Assembly (NCBI RefSeq): GCF_009756665.1
Contig: NZ_CP037953.1
Span: 3,844,001 to 3,908,000, forward strand
DNA from: Permianibacter aggregans
GTDB lineage: Bacteria; Pseudomonadota; Gammaproteobacteria; Enterobacterales; Permianibacteraceae
DNA length: 64,000 nucleotides
Reading direction: 5' to 3'
Under the pieces are notes generated by a model. It worked only from the letters and a program-made list of their open reading frames with translations. It was not told the origin of the DNA and ran no database searches. Below are positions 51,419 to 61,885 of the stretch, in pieces. The translations under genes were made by a program, and so were the position numbers. Position 1 is the first letter of the stretch. The number at the start of each line of letters is the position of its first letter.

Positions 51419-52275
51419 TGCAAAACCGTAACAGCGCCTTCTCCTGGACCTGGCTCGGCCTCGGCTTTGCGTTTCTGTATATGCCGATGGTGTTGATGGT
51501 GGTCTATTCGTTCAACGAAAGCCGGCTGGTCACCGTCTGGTCGCAATTCAGCACCAAATGGTATGTCGAGTTATTCAATGATACCCGGATGTTGGAAGCG
51601 GCCTTCACCAGTTTGAAAATCGGTGTCGCGACCGCAACGTTCGCAGTTCTACTCGGTACGCTGGCGGCTATCGTCATTACCCGGATGGGCCGCTTTCATG
51701 GCAAAACGTTTTTCCAGATGCTGATGACGGCACCCCTGGTAATGCCGGAAGTAATCACCGGTTTGTCGTTGCTGTTGTTGTTTGTCGCGATGAAGCAGTT
51801 CTTTGGCTGGCCGGAAGGGCTGGGCATGACGACCGTTTGGATTGCGCACGTGACCTTTACCAGCGCATTCACGACCGTTGTGGTTTCCTCGCGCCTGCGA
51901 GAAGTCGATAACTCAATTGAAGAAGCTGCCCGTGACTTGGGTGCACCGCCGTTGAAAGTGTTCTTTGTCATCACGCTGCCGATTATCGCTCCAGCACTGG
52001 TGTCGGCGTGGCTGCTTGCTTTCACGTTGTCGATTGACGATCTGGTCATTTCCAGCTTCGTTGCCGGGCCGGGCTCGACGACACTGCCGATGGTCGTATT
52101 CTCATCGGTACGTCTCGGGGTCAGCCCGAAAATCAACGCCCTGGCGACCATCGTCATTGGCATCGTCTCGGTCGGTATCATTATCGCCGGCTGGTTCATT
52201 TACCGTGCCGAGAAGAAGCTCGAGCGGGAAATGGAACAGGCTTCAGCCGAAATGGCGATGAACCGCACCGAGTAG
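51418..52275 (+). CDS. potI: Putrescine ABC transporter, permease PotI
   Basis: The partner permease (285 aa), with six transmembrane helices and the EAA loop IEEAARDLGAPPLKVFFVITLP. The mid-chain LLAFTLSIDDLVISSFVAGP and PMVVFSSVRLGVSPKINAL are diagnostic of PotI/PotC. It forms the channel with PotH and completes the importer with the PotF and PotG components. A charged C-terminal tail rich in Glu follows the last helix. It is the last gene of the operon. A long imperfect hairpin without T-tract lies 23 bp on. Confidence 0.94.
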   Translation: MQNRNSAFSWTWLGLGFAFLYMPMVLMVVYSFNESRLVTVWSQFSTKWYVELFNDTRMLEAAFTSLKIGVATATFAVLLGTLAAIVITRMGRFHGKTFFQMLMTAPLVMPEVITGLSLLLLFVAMKQFFGWPEGLGMTTVWIAHVTFTSAFTTVVVSSRLREVDNSIEEAARDLGAPPLKVFFVITLPIIAPALVSAWLLAFTLSIDDLVISSFVAGPGSTTLPMVVFSSVRLGVSPKINALATIVIGIVSVGIIIAGWFIYRAEKKLEREMEQASAEMAMNRTE

Positions 52276-52297
52276 GGGGCTTGGCCTGCCAATCAAA

Positions 52298-52341
52298 TCT
52301 CTGTGCCGGCCGTTAACAGGCTTCGCCAGCCGGCACTGAGA
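52298..52341. repeat. Imperfect inverted repeat after potI
   Basis: TCTC-T-GTGCCGGC pairs with GCCGGCAC-T-GAGA (12 bp, one T-T mismatch) around 18 bases. There is no T-run. It probably acts as a 3' mRNA stability or termination element of the transporter operon. Confidence 0.5.
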
Positions 52342-52404
52342 CAGTATTCACAAAATTGAAATGCGCCAGCAGATGGTGTAGGCTCCGGGTGTTGCCGTTC
52401 ATGG

Positions 52405-53661
52405 ATGATGTTGGCTATGCCGTTACCCGAGCCAGAAGTATTCAGTCATTTTCTCCCCTTCCGCCGTTTGAGCCCGGTCGAGCACTGTCTGCTCAGCCGT
52501 CGTGTTCGCATTGAACAATACCGCCGCGGTGCCGAACTCGCCGCCATTGGTGATACCGATGGTGATGAAATTTTCCTGTTGTCTGGCGCCCTGACACTGG
52601 TGGCTCAGGATGGCGGCCGCCGACGGGTCGATACCGGCACCGCCAGTGCGCTTGGCGCCATTTCCCAATTACGTCCGCGCCAGTTCCGCGTCGTAGCCGA
52701 CAGTCTGGTTGAGGTGCTGTTGGTTCCGCTGGACGTCATGCATTGGCTCAATCAACAAGCCACAAACCAATTTTCCGTCGCCGAACTGGAGCTCGACGAA
52801 AACGATGACGATGATCGCCTGTTCGCCGCGATGCTGACCGATTTGCCGCAGTTTCGCGTCAACCTGCCGGTAACTCGCGCCGGAGCGGCGGCGATTCGCG
52901 GCATCGTTAATCAGACCAATCAGGGTTTGGCGCAATTGGCGCAGGCCGCGATGATCGAGCCATCGGTTGCGGTAAGGCTGATTGGCGCTGCCAATCATCC
53001 ATTGAGTGCTCCGGGGCGTAATAAACAAAGCTGTTTTGAGGCCGCTGCGCATCTTGGCGTTGAAACGACACGGCGTTTACTGACGGTGTTTACCTCCAGC
53101 GAATTCGTGCCGGACCGTTATTCGACCATTCACGCCCGCTTTGCCGAGGCGGTGCGACGCAGCCGTGAATGTGCTTATCTGTGCGCGCAGTTGGCTGAGT
53201 TGACGGGTACGTTGGTCGCGGCCAACGCCTATCTGGCGGGCTTGCTGCACGCCGTTGGCGAAATCGCGGCGCTGGCTTATGCCGAGCCATGGCATGAACT
53301 CTGTTTGGATAAACAGCGCTTGGAGGCTTGCCTTAACCGCTTGCGACCCACAATGGGCGCTACCATTCTGCGCGAATATGGTTTCAACAGTGATGCCGTG
53401 CTGGCGGCCAGCAGCGCTACCGATTGGGCACGGGAAATTGAAGACGGGCTTGATTACGCGGATTTGGTGATTTTGAGTTTACTGCACAGCGCGATCGGAA
53501 CCGAACATGCGCGCAAGGTGCCGCCGATGCACACGATTCCGGCGTTTGCCCGGGTAACCCACGGCGAACTCAGTCCATCGAAAAGCCTGGCGATGATTCG
53601 CACCGCGCGAGCGCTGGCCGATAAAGCCCGGCCCCCGGATTGGCAGTTCTCTGTAGCATAA
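52405..53661 (+). CDS. Cyclic-nucleotide-binding-like and HDOD domain protein
   Basis: A 418-aa soluble protein of two parts. Residues about 18-125 look like a cNMP-binding beta-roll (LSPVEHCLLSRRVRIEQYRRG, then GDTDGDEIFLLSGALTLV). Residues about 150-345 form an HDOD domain (LPQFRVNLPVTRAGAAAIRG, AQAAMIEPSVAVRLIGAANH, AYLAGLLHAVGEIAALAYA), a non-catalytic relative of HD domains found in signalling proteins. No output domain follows. Its role is probably regulatory, unknown here. The start could be ATG 52405, 52408 or 52417. None has a clear ribosome binding site. Confidence 0.82.
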   Translation: MMLAMPLPEPEVFSHFLPFRRLSPVEHCLLSRRVRIEQYRRGAELAAIGDTDGDEIFLLSGALTLVAQDGGRRRVDTGTASALGAISQLRPRQFRVVADSLVEVLLVPLDVMHWLNQQATNQFSVAELELDENDDDDRLFAAMLTDLPQFRVNLPVTRAGAAAIRGIVNQTNQGLAQLAQAAMIEPSVAVRLIGAANHPLSAPGRNKQSCFEAAAHLGVETTRRLLTVFTSSEFVPDRYSTIHARFAEAVRRSRECAYLCAQLAELTGTLVAANAYLAGLLHAVGEIAALAYAEPWHELCLDKQRLEACLNRLRPTMGATILREYGFNSDAVLAASSATDWAREIEDGLDYADLVILSLLHSAIGTEHARKVPPMHTIPAFARVTHGELSPSKSLAMIRTARALADKARPPDWQFSVA

Positions 53662-53690
53662 AAAACGGCGCCTCTATGGCGCCGTTTTCT
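53662..53690. terminator. Bidirectional Rho-independent terminator
   Basis: AACGGCGCC / GGCGCCGTT with a 5-base loop, A-run on the left and TTTTC on the right. It is shared by the HDOD gene (plus) and the convergent PstS-like gene (minus). Confidence 0.88.
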
Positions 53691-53710
53691 TATGCCCGTT
53701 TGCAATGGAT

Positions 53711-55048
53711 TTACAGTGTCCAGATTTCGATCTGCGCCGATTGCTGCAAGAATTCCTCGGGGCCGTTGGTGACCAGCACCTTGTCGTAAACCGGAATATT
53801 CTGCGTCTGTAGCAACGACTCCAGGCGTTGGATTGCCGGTGAAAATTCATTGCTGTTGCTGCCAGGGCGAACATCCACGAGCACCAGGTTTTTTGCCTTG
53901 CCATCCTGAATGAACTGCTGCACGCGCAACAGATCGCGTTCGAACTTGCCGTCCTCAACCAGCTGGGCGTTATCCATCATCGCAAACGTCACCGACAATC
54001 GATCACCCAGCGATGCCAATGAACGATAACGGGCCGAGTATTTCTGATTGGCAATGCGTGGTTTGTCGCGGGTTGGGTAGAACGGAATCAAACCGCTTTC
54101 GCCGGCATAGCGCTGGCCTTCGTTACTGCGAACGAACTCGATAAATCGGGTAACAACATCAGTACCACCGGTGGGTTTCGGCTGGTACAAATACAAGCGA
54201 CGCGACAGCACATAGTTCTCGGTGCCGATCGTGTGTCGGCTCGGTAAGGCAAACGGTGAGTTGTTGTCTTTCGCGACGGCCAAAGGTTTGCTGCGGTAAA
54301 CGTGCGCAATACCGACGAAACCGATGGCATTGCGATCATTGCTGACTTGCGTCGCCAGTTCTTCGCTGGATTCAAAACGCTTGGCGCCGTCAACCAGTTT
54401 CACTTTCGCTGGTTTCAGCACCAGCGAATCAAAGGTGTCCCAGGTACCGGATTTATCGTCGCGAGCCAATACGGTAATCGCGCCTGCCGGTGCCCCCACA
54501 CTTGACCAATCGCTGATTTGCCCGGAGAAAATCTGCGCGATTTGTTCCAGCGTCATCTGCTTCAACGGGTTTTCCGGATGGACGATGACAGCCAGCGCAT
54601 CGAGCGCGATGATGTGTTCTTGACCATCGGCGGTCATGTCGCCAAGTGCCGATAGTTTTTCCACTTCTTCGCTCTTGATGCGACGCGACGACATGCCGAG
54701 ATCGGCTGCACCTTCGGCCAGACTGACGAATGAGGTGCTGGAGCCGTGCGCTTTGATTTCGATGTTGACGTTTGGTCGCGATGGATGCTGGCGCGCAACG
54801 ATCAGATTTTCCACTGGCGCCAGGTTTTGCAGACGAACATTGGCGTAACCTTCTTTTTGCAGGTAGGCCGTAGCGAGCTGCGGCATCAGGTGTTCACCAA
54901 TGGTATTGGAGCCATGAATCCTTAGCAGCGGTTTGTCCATTGCCGGTGTTGCGGCGGTGGTGGCAGGCGTTGATGAGTTCATGACCCAGACGCCATAGCC
55001 ACCACCGAGAACGGCCACGATCACAAGAATGATAAGGATGTTGCGCAT
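53711..55048 (-). CDS. PstS-like phosphate-binding protein fused to an OmpA-like C-terminus
   Basis: About 445 aa. An N-terminal hydrophobic anchor (NILIILVIVAVLGGGYGVWV) is followed by a PstS-type binding domain: LRIHGSNTIGEHLMPQLA, AHGSSTSFVSLAEGAADLGM and LARDDKSGTWDTFDSLVL match the phosphate-contact loops. From about residue 345 a degenerate OmpA-like region (LSVTFAMMDNAQLVEDGKFE to LVTNGPEEFLQQ) could touch peptidoglycan. No PstC, PstA or PstB is nearby. The start at 55048 has a weak ribosome binding site. The frame is open to 55201. A CTGTCAT at about 55107-55113 resembles half a Pho box. Confidence 0.82.
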   Translation of the reverse strand: MRNILIILVIVAVLGGGYGVWVMNSSTPATTAATPAMDKPLLRIHGSNTIGEHLMPQLATAYLQKEGYANVRLQNLAPVENLIVARQHPSRPNVNIEIKAHGSSTSFVSLAEGAADLGMSSRRIKSEEVEKLSALGDMTADGQEHIIALDALAVIVHPENPLKQMTLEQIAQIFSGQISDWSSVGAPAGAITVLARDDKSGTWDTFDSLVLKPAKVKLVDGAKRFESSEELATQVSNDRNAIGFVGIAHVYRSKPLAVAKDNNSPFALPSRHTIGTENYVLSRRLYLYQPKPTGGTDVVTRFIEFVRSNEGQRYAGESGLIPFYPTRDKPRIANQKYSARYRSLASLGDRLSVTFAMMDNAQLVEDGKFERDLLRVQQFIQDGKAKNLVLVDVRPGSNSNEFSPAIQRLESLLQTQNIPVYDKVLVTNGPEEFLQQSAQIEIWTL

Positions 55049-55265
55049 GTTTGATACAGCCGATGCAAAAGAGGGCGGCATGATACCGACCGGTTTTGAA
55101 TGACGGATGACAGTTTTCTTACATCGACAGGCCCTGGCCAGGTACTGGGTTTGAAATTCCATGCTAAAGCCGGCTGATGACCGGCACATGACTTCTGGCA
55201 CTGTTGGCCGCTTCGTGCATTTCGCATCATGGCTTCATCGTGAAGCGAAGGGTAAGGAAATCGCC

Positions 55266-56057
55266 ATGACTGAAGTACTGCGTTGGACTCATATCATCAC
55301 CGGCATGTTGGGCCTGGTGTTGTTCTGGATACCGGTGTTCGCCCGCAAAGGCTCGCCGTTGCATCGTATCGCCGGCAGAGGGTTTCTCTGGTGCACTTAT
55401 ATCGTTTCGGTGTCGGCGGTAACTGTTCTGGCTTTGCGTTTGTCGGAGCCGATCAGCCGCGGCGTTGATATCACGACGCTAAAGTTGTTCCCGTTTTTCG
55501 TCATGCTGGTTTATCTGGCGGTCATGTTGGTCATTGGTGCTTGGTACAGTCGCCATGTGTTGCAGTACAAGGCCGATTTGACCGGTTTGCGCAAACCGCT
55601 CGGCTGGGCGCTGGCCATCGTGTCGATACTCGCATCCGTCGTACTGGTGATCATTGCGCTGAATGGCAACCCGGCGCTGCGTGTGCTGTTGCTGGCGTTG
55701 TCACCACTCGGCATTCTCGGTGGCGTTGGCATGATCCGTCACTTCCTGGTACCGACACGTGAGCCAAAAGCCTGGATGATTCAGCACCTGAATAACGCAC
55801 TCGGGCTTGGTATCGGTTACCACACGGCGTTCTTCGTGTTCGGCATGCGCAGTTTCACCGAACAATGGCTGACCGGTTTCTGGGGCATTCTGCCTTGGGT
55901 GCTGCCGGCGCTGATTGGTATTCCGATGATCTCCTGGGTAACGCGCCGCTACCGGAACCGCTTCAAGGTTGCCAATGCCCCATCGCTGTCTACACTTTCG
56001 ATACGAGAGCCTGCGATGGAAACAGCCGGTGAATACCCTTACACCGAGAACCGCTGA
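55266..56057 (+). CDS. Multipass membrane protein (DUF2306-like)
   Basis: A 263-aa integral membrane protein with about seven hydrophobic helices. The first, WTHIITGMLGLVLFWIPVFARKG, and the HRIAGRGFLWCTYIV segment with conserved His and Arg resemble DUF2306-type proteins. A second His-containing stretch is NNALGLGIGYHTAFFVFG. No catalytic function is known. The start ATG at 55266 has AAGGA 8 bases upstream. An open frame from 55161 lies in the divergent promoter region and was rejected. Its 3' end overlaps the next gene by 29 bp. Confidence 0.75.
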   Translation: MTEVLRWTHIITGMLGLVLFWIPVFARKGSPLHRIAGRGFLWCTYIVSVSAVTVLALRLSEPISRGVDITTLKLFPFFVMLVYLAVMLVIGAWYSRHVLQYKADLTGLRKPLGWALAIVSILASVVLVIIALNGNPALRVLLLALSPLGILGGVGMIRHFLVPTREPKAWMIQHLNNALGLGIGYHTAFFVFGMRSFTEQWLTGFWGILPWVLPALIGIPMISWVTRRYRNRFKVANAPSLSTLSIREPAMETAGEYPYTENR

Positions 56058-56889
56058 ACAAGAACGACAATTCTGGCGTCAGCAACTGCATGAAGAAGTA
56101 CGTCTGCAACGCCTGCAACTACCCACGCTGCCGGAGCTGACGCAAAAGCTCCGGCAGATTGTTTCTGACAATAATGCGCCGGTACGCACGCTGGCCCAGG
56201 TCATTCAAACCGACCCGAGTTTATCGACCCGCATAACTCAAGCCGCCAATGCCGCCTGGATGGGGCTGGAGTCGGCTAACTCACTGGAAACTGCCATTAC
56301 CCGGCTGGGCTACAACGCGGTGCGCGGCATGGTCTACAACCATTGCCTCTCGCGCTTGTTCCGCGAACGGCAAACCGGGCCGCTGCGCGACGAACTGCGC
56401 AAAATCTGGCTGCGGGCAACACTGACTGGCGCCTACGGCCAGCGGCTGGCGCTGCACCTCAATATCGAAAACTCGCATGCGCTACTGGCCGGCTTGCTGC
56501 ATAACATCGGGGCTCTACCGGTGTTGTCGCTGTTTGCCCAGCACAAGAAACAACTGGCCGGCAAACTCGACCTGATGCACTGGTTGATTGCCGAGGAGCA
56601 GGGGGCATTGGGTGAAATGATTCTGCGCCAGTGGCAGGTACCGGAAGATCTGATTCCGGTACCGAAAGGTATCCTGACCGATCATCCTGAGCGACCGACA
56701 CAGGTGATTGATCTGGCCCGCATTTCGCTGTTGCTGGCGATTTGGTACGAGACGCCGGACTCAACCGTGCCGCGCATCGATCAAGTGCCGGCCATGCAAC
56801 GGCTGCGGATGACGCTGCCGCAACTGGAGAAATTTTTGCAGGAATCCCGGCGCGACATCGGCGAATTTATTCAGCTGCTGCAAGCCTGA
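56029..56889 (+). CDS. HDOD domain protein
   Basis: About 286 aa, largely one HDOD domain. LQLPTLPELTQKLRQIVSDN starts it, LAQVIQTDPSLSTRITQAAN and ITRLGYNAVRGMVYNHCLSR are typical, and ALLAGLLHNIGALPVLSLFA takes the place of the HD-site helix. Such proteins are found near signalling genes and usually lack phosphodiesterase activity. The GTG at 56029 is the likely start. The frame is open from 55969, which would increase the overlap with the upstream gene. It overlaps the next gene by one base. Confidence 0.8.
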   Translation: MNTLTPRTAEQERQFWRQQLHEEVRLQRLQLPTLPELTQKLRQIVSDNNAPVRTLAQVIQTDPSLSTRITQAANAAWMGLESANSLETAITRLGYNAVRGMVYNHCLSRLFRERQTGPLRDELRKIWLRATLTGAYGQRLALHLNIENSHALLAGLLHNIGALPVLSLFAQHKKQLAGKLDLMHWLIAEEQGALGEMILRQWQVPEDLIPVPKGILTDHPERPTQVIDLARISLLLAIWYETPDSTVPRIDQVPAMQRLRMTLPQLEKFLQESRRDIGEFIQLLQA

Positions 56890-57698
56890 TGCTGCGCGAA
56901 TTCTGGCAATGGTGCCGGGCCGAAGCCAGTCCGGTGGCCCGACGGATGGGGCACTTGAGCGAGGCCATTGCGCTGGAGGCGCGAGCCCGGCGTCAGCAGA
57001 ACCAATGGGCTGAGCACCTGAATTTGACCCGACAGGCCATTTTGCAGCAGGCCAATGCCATTCACGCCGAAGGCAATGCGCTGATTTTCGGTTCCGGTGG
57101 TTTGCTCGATATTCCGCTAGCGGAGCTGTGTGCGCACTTCCGACGGGTTTATCTGGTCGACATCGTTCATTTGCCGGCTACCCGCAAACAAGTAAGGCAA
57201 TTTGCCAATGCCGAACTGATTGAGCAGGACGTTACTGGCTTGCTGGAAGCGTTGATGCAGTGTGATCCGGATATGGATGAAGCAAGTTTCGAACGCTGGT
57301 TTCGTTGCCAACCGCTGCCGGTCGAGTTTCCGCCCGGCGTCGTCTTTGCTGCCTCGGTCAACCTGTTGTCGCAACTGCCGGTGAAACCGGTGCAATGGCT
57401 GCAGAATTTGCATCCGGGTTTTTCCGAAGCGGTGCTCAATCGCTTCGCTTGGCATCTGATGGAGCAGCACCTGAAACTGCTCCGTAGCCTGCAAGTGCCG
57501 GTTTGCCTGATTTGTGATGATGAGCTGGCGACGTTCAGCGAATCCGGGCAATGCCTGGAACGCATTCATTTGCTCGATTATCTCGGGCTCAACCAGCAGG
57601 TTTGTCAACGCTGGTCCTGGAACCTGGCGCCGGCCGGCGAACTGCCTGACCGGCAACAGGCCATTCATCAAGTGGCGGCCATCCGTTTGAGTCACTGA
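56889..57698 (+). CDS. Methyltransferase-like protein of unknown function
   Basis: A 269-aa protein not assigned to a named family. After a helical N-terminus rich in Arg, Ala and Gln, NALIFGSGGLLDIPLAELCAHF followed by RVYLVDIVHLPATRKQ looks like motif I and the acidic loop of a class-I SAM-dependent methyltransferase (glycine-rich turn, then Asp after strand 2). GVVFAASVNLLSQLPVKPVQ would fit motif IV. The start is TGATG-coupled to the HDOD gene. The substrate is unknown, and lack of cofactor binding is possible. Confidence 0.6.
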   Translation: MLREFWQWCRAEASPVARRMGHLSEAIALEARARRQQNQWAEHLNLTRQAILQQANAIHAEGNALIFGSGGLLDIPLAELCAHFRRVYLVDIVHLPATRKQVRQFANAELIEQDVTGLLEALMQCDPDMDEASFERWFRCQPLPVEFPPGVVFAASVNLLSQLPVKPVQWLQNLHPGFSEAVLNRFAWHLMEQHLKLLRSLQVPVCLICDDELATFSESGQCLERIHLLDYLGLNQQVCQRWSWNLAPAGELPDRQQAIHQVAAIRLSH

Positions 57699-57818
57699 CA
57701 ATCCGGTACAATGCCCCCAGTTCGTTGATCCGGCGTACATCCCGTTAACGCCGCGTTGCCGTCATCCCGAGCGGTGCGATCAATTGACTTTCTGCACAAC
57801 AACACAAGCGAGTACAGA

Positions 57819-59492
<1,674 letters not shown>

Positions 59493-59594
59493 GCTTGATG
59501 CACAACGACTGAACCACAACGCACCGCCGCCTTAACGGCTCGGTGCGTTGTGGTTATTGGCTTTACCGATTTCCCGCCGCGAAAGGTTTTTCTG

Positions 59595-61379
59595 ATGCAT
59601 CCTCTGCGCAAACTCTACGACTACGCTTCGCAATACCGCCGTGACTTCGTCATGGGCAGCATCTACTCGGTGTTGAACAAGTTTTTCGACATCATGCCGG
59701 AGGTGTTGATTGGCGTCGCCGTCGATATTGTTGTCAATCAGGAAAAAAGTTTTCTGGCCAGAGAAATTCTGTCCGATTACGGCATCACCAGCACCTGGCA
59801 TCAGTTACTGTTTTTGGCAGCATTGAATGTGCTGATCTGGGGCGGTGAATCCCTGACCGAATACCTGCACCATCTGCGTTGGCGCAATCTCGCCCAACGC
59901 TTGCAACATGACATGCGGCTCGATGCTTACGACCATGTCCAGCGTTTGACCCTGTCGTATTTTGAGAATCGCAAAACCGGCAATCTGATGTCGATTCTGA
60001 ACGATGACATCAACCAGATGGAGCGCTTCCTGAACACCGGCGCCAATGAAATCATTCAGGTGTTTTGTTCATCGATTATGGTCAGCGCGGTGTTTTTTGT
60101 GCTGCAACCCACGATAGCGCTGGTTGCTTTGCTGCCGATTCCACTGATCCTGTTTGGCGCATTCTGGTTCCAGAAAAAACTGGCGCCGCGCTATGCCGCT
60201 GTGCGTGAAGCCGCCGGCAACGTCAACGCCAAGCTCAATAACAATCTGCTGGGGTTAGCAACAATAAAAAGTTTTGCGGCGGAAAAATTTGAATTGGAGC
60301 GGGTGCGCGAGGCCAGTGAACATTATCGCGCAACCAATGCCGAGGCGATTAAAGTTAACTCGGCGATTACGCCAGTAATACGTATGGCGATTCTGGCTGG
60401 CTTTACCGCGACCTTGGTTTACGGTGGTTATCTGACGATCCATGGCGAGCTCGCCATTGGTGCGTTTTCGGTCTTGGTGTACCTGACCCAGCGATTGCTG
60501 TGGCCGTTGACGCGCCTTGCCGATGTCGCCGATATGTATCAGCGCTCGATGGCCTCGATTGATCGGGCGATGAATCTGCTGCGCACACCGATTTCGATTC
60601 CGTATGAGGGCCGGCATTTTTCGCCGGACAGCGTCAAAGGCGATATCGAGTTTTCCGATGTGCGCTTTGGTTACGATCCTGAGCTGCCCATTATCGACAA
60701 GCTGAACCTGTCGATTCCGGCCGGCCAAACCGTTGGCTTCGTCGGTGCCACCGGCGCCGGCAAGAGCAGCGTGGTCAAACTGCTGCTGCGTTTCTATCAA
60801 CCGCAGCAGGGCGAGCTCAAACTCGATGGTGAAAATATTCAGAATCTGAATTTACAAGACCTGCGTCGCTGTATTGGTTACGTCAGTCAGGATACCTTTC
60901 TGACTGACGGCACCGTGGCCGAGAACATCGCTTATGGTATCAATGCCGAGCGCAAAGCCATTGAGCTGGCGGCGGAACTGGCCAATGCCACCGATTTCAT
61001 TCGCGAATTACCGCAGGGCTTTGATACCCGCATCGGTGAGCGCGGACAGAAGTTGTCGGGCGGTCAGCGCCAGCGGCTGGCATTGGCCAGAGCCTTGCTG
61101 AAACAACCGCCGATATTGCTGCTTGATGAAGCTACCTCGGCGGTCGACAATGAAACCGAAGCGGCCATTCAGAAATCGCTGGCGATTGTTGCCAAAGGCC
61201 GGACAACGATTGTCATTGCCCATCGTTTGTCGACGGTGCGTCATGCCGACTGCATCCATGTGCTGGAAAAAGGGCGTATCGTCGAGTCCGGCAGTCATGA
61301 CGAGCTGCTGGCCAAAGACGGCAGTTATGCGGCGCTGTGGCGACTGCAGACCGGCGAAGTAGCCATTACGGAGGAGTAG
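59595..61379 (+). CDS. ABC exporter, fused permease and ATPase
   Basis: A 594-aa half-transporter of the MsbA/lipid-multidrug type. Six transmembrane helices (about residues 20-320) precede the nucleotide-binding domain with GATGAGKSSVVKLLLRFY (Walker A), KLSGGQRQRLALARALLKQP (signature) and ILLLDEATSAVDNETE (Walker B). It would act as a homodimer. The substrate is unknown. The ATG at 59595 has GAAAGG upstream, and the frame is open from 59550. The next gene starts 2 bp after its stop, so they are co-transcribed. Confidence 0.92.
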   Translation: MHPLRKLYDYASQYRRDFVMGSIYSVLNKFFDIMPEVLIGVAVDIVVNQEKSFLAREILSDYGITSTWHQLLFLAALNVLIWGGESLTEYLHHLRWRNLAQRLQHDMRLDAYDHVQRLTLSYFENRKTGNLMSILNDDINQMERFLNTGANEIIQVFCSSIMVSAVFFVLQPTIALVALLPIPLILFGAFWFQKKLAPRYAAVREAAGNVNAKLNNNLLGLATIKSFAAEKFELERVREASEHYRATNAEAIKVNSAITPVIRMAILAGFTATLVYGGYLTIHGELAIGAFSVLVYLTQRLLWPLTRLADVADMYQRSMASIDRAMNLLRTPISIPYEGRHFSPDSVKGDIEFSDVRFGYDPELPIIDKLNLSIPAGQTVGFVGATGAGKSSVVKLLLRFYQPQQGELKLDGENIQNLNLQDLRRCIGYVSQDTFLTDGTVAENIAYGINAERKAIELAAELANATDFIRELPQGFDTRIGERGQKLSGGQRQRLALARALLKQPPILLLDEATSAVDNETEAAIQKSLAIVAKGRTTIVIAHRLSTVRHADCIHVLEKGRIVESGSHDELLAKDGSYAALWRLQTGEVAITEE

Positions 61380-61381
61380 GC

Positions 61382-61885
61382 ATGTTACGTGGTTATGTGC
61401 GGCTGTTTTTCTTTGCTGCCGGTTTGTTGTTCGGCATTCAACTGCCGGCATTTGTCATCCAATATGCCCAGCGCATCGACGCTCACTATCTGGAAGTCAA
61501 ACAGAATTTTGCCGGTTTTCAACGCACCGCCGATCGCCATTTTGGTGGTGATGTCGCGGCGATGATTCGTCATCATGAACAAAGCGGTGATGTCGTGTTT
61601 ATTGAAGGCGGCGAAAATATTCGCGAGATCTGGCAACGCTTGCAGCATTTCACTGCCGAGCGCGCCGCGATGGAAGCGCCGCTGCACTGGCAGCTTTGGC
61701 ATGTCGTCAGCGAAGGGGATAAGGACATCATTCAGGAAACCCGGAACGCTTACAATTACACGGTACCGCTCGATCTGGATGCGATCATTTACGGTTTGAT
61801 TGCCGGATTGTTGCTGGCATTGATTTACGATTTATTGGTGACGCTATTTCGCTTCGCCTTCTTCCCGCACAGCAAACGCGTTTAA
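61382..61885 (+). CDS. DUF2937 family membrane protein
   Basis: A 167-aa protein with an N-terminal helix (LRGYVRLFFFAAGLLFGIQL) and a second one near the C-terminus (IIYGLIAGLLLALIYDLL). Between them lies a periplasmic stretch with IQYAQRIDAHYLEVKQNFAG and TRNAYNYTVPLDLDAI. These segments match DUF2937, a small gammaproteobacterial family of unknown function. The ATG at 61382 follows GGAGGAG closely. An earlier ATG at 61337 lies inside the exporter gene. It may assist the exporter encoded just upstream (inference from spacing). Confidence 0.82.
   Translation: MLRGYVRLFFFAAGLLFGIQLPAFVIQYAQRIDAHYLEVKQNFAGFQRTADRHFGGDVAAMIRHHEQSGDVVFIEGGENIREIWQRLQHFTAERAAMEAPLHWQLWHVVSEGDKDIIQETRNAYNYTVPLDLDAIIYGLIAGLLLALIYDLLVTLFRFAFFPHSKRV

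Noticed and set aside
55100-55113. Pho box upstream of the PstS-like gene
   Set aside because: CTGTCAT is present once on the minus strand, but the second repeat at 11-base spacing matches only 4 of 7 positions.
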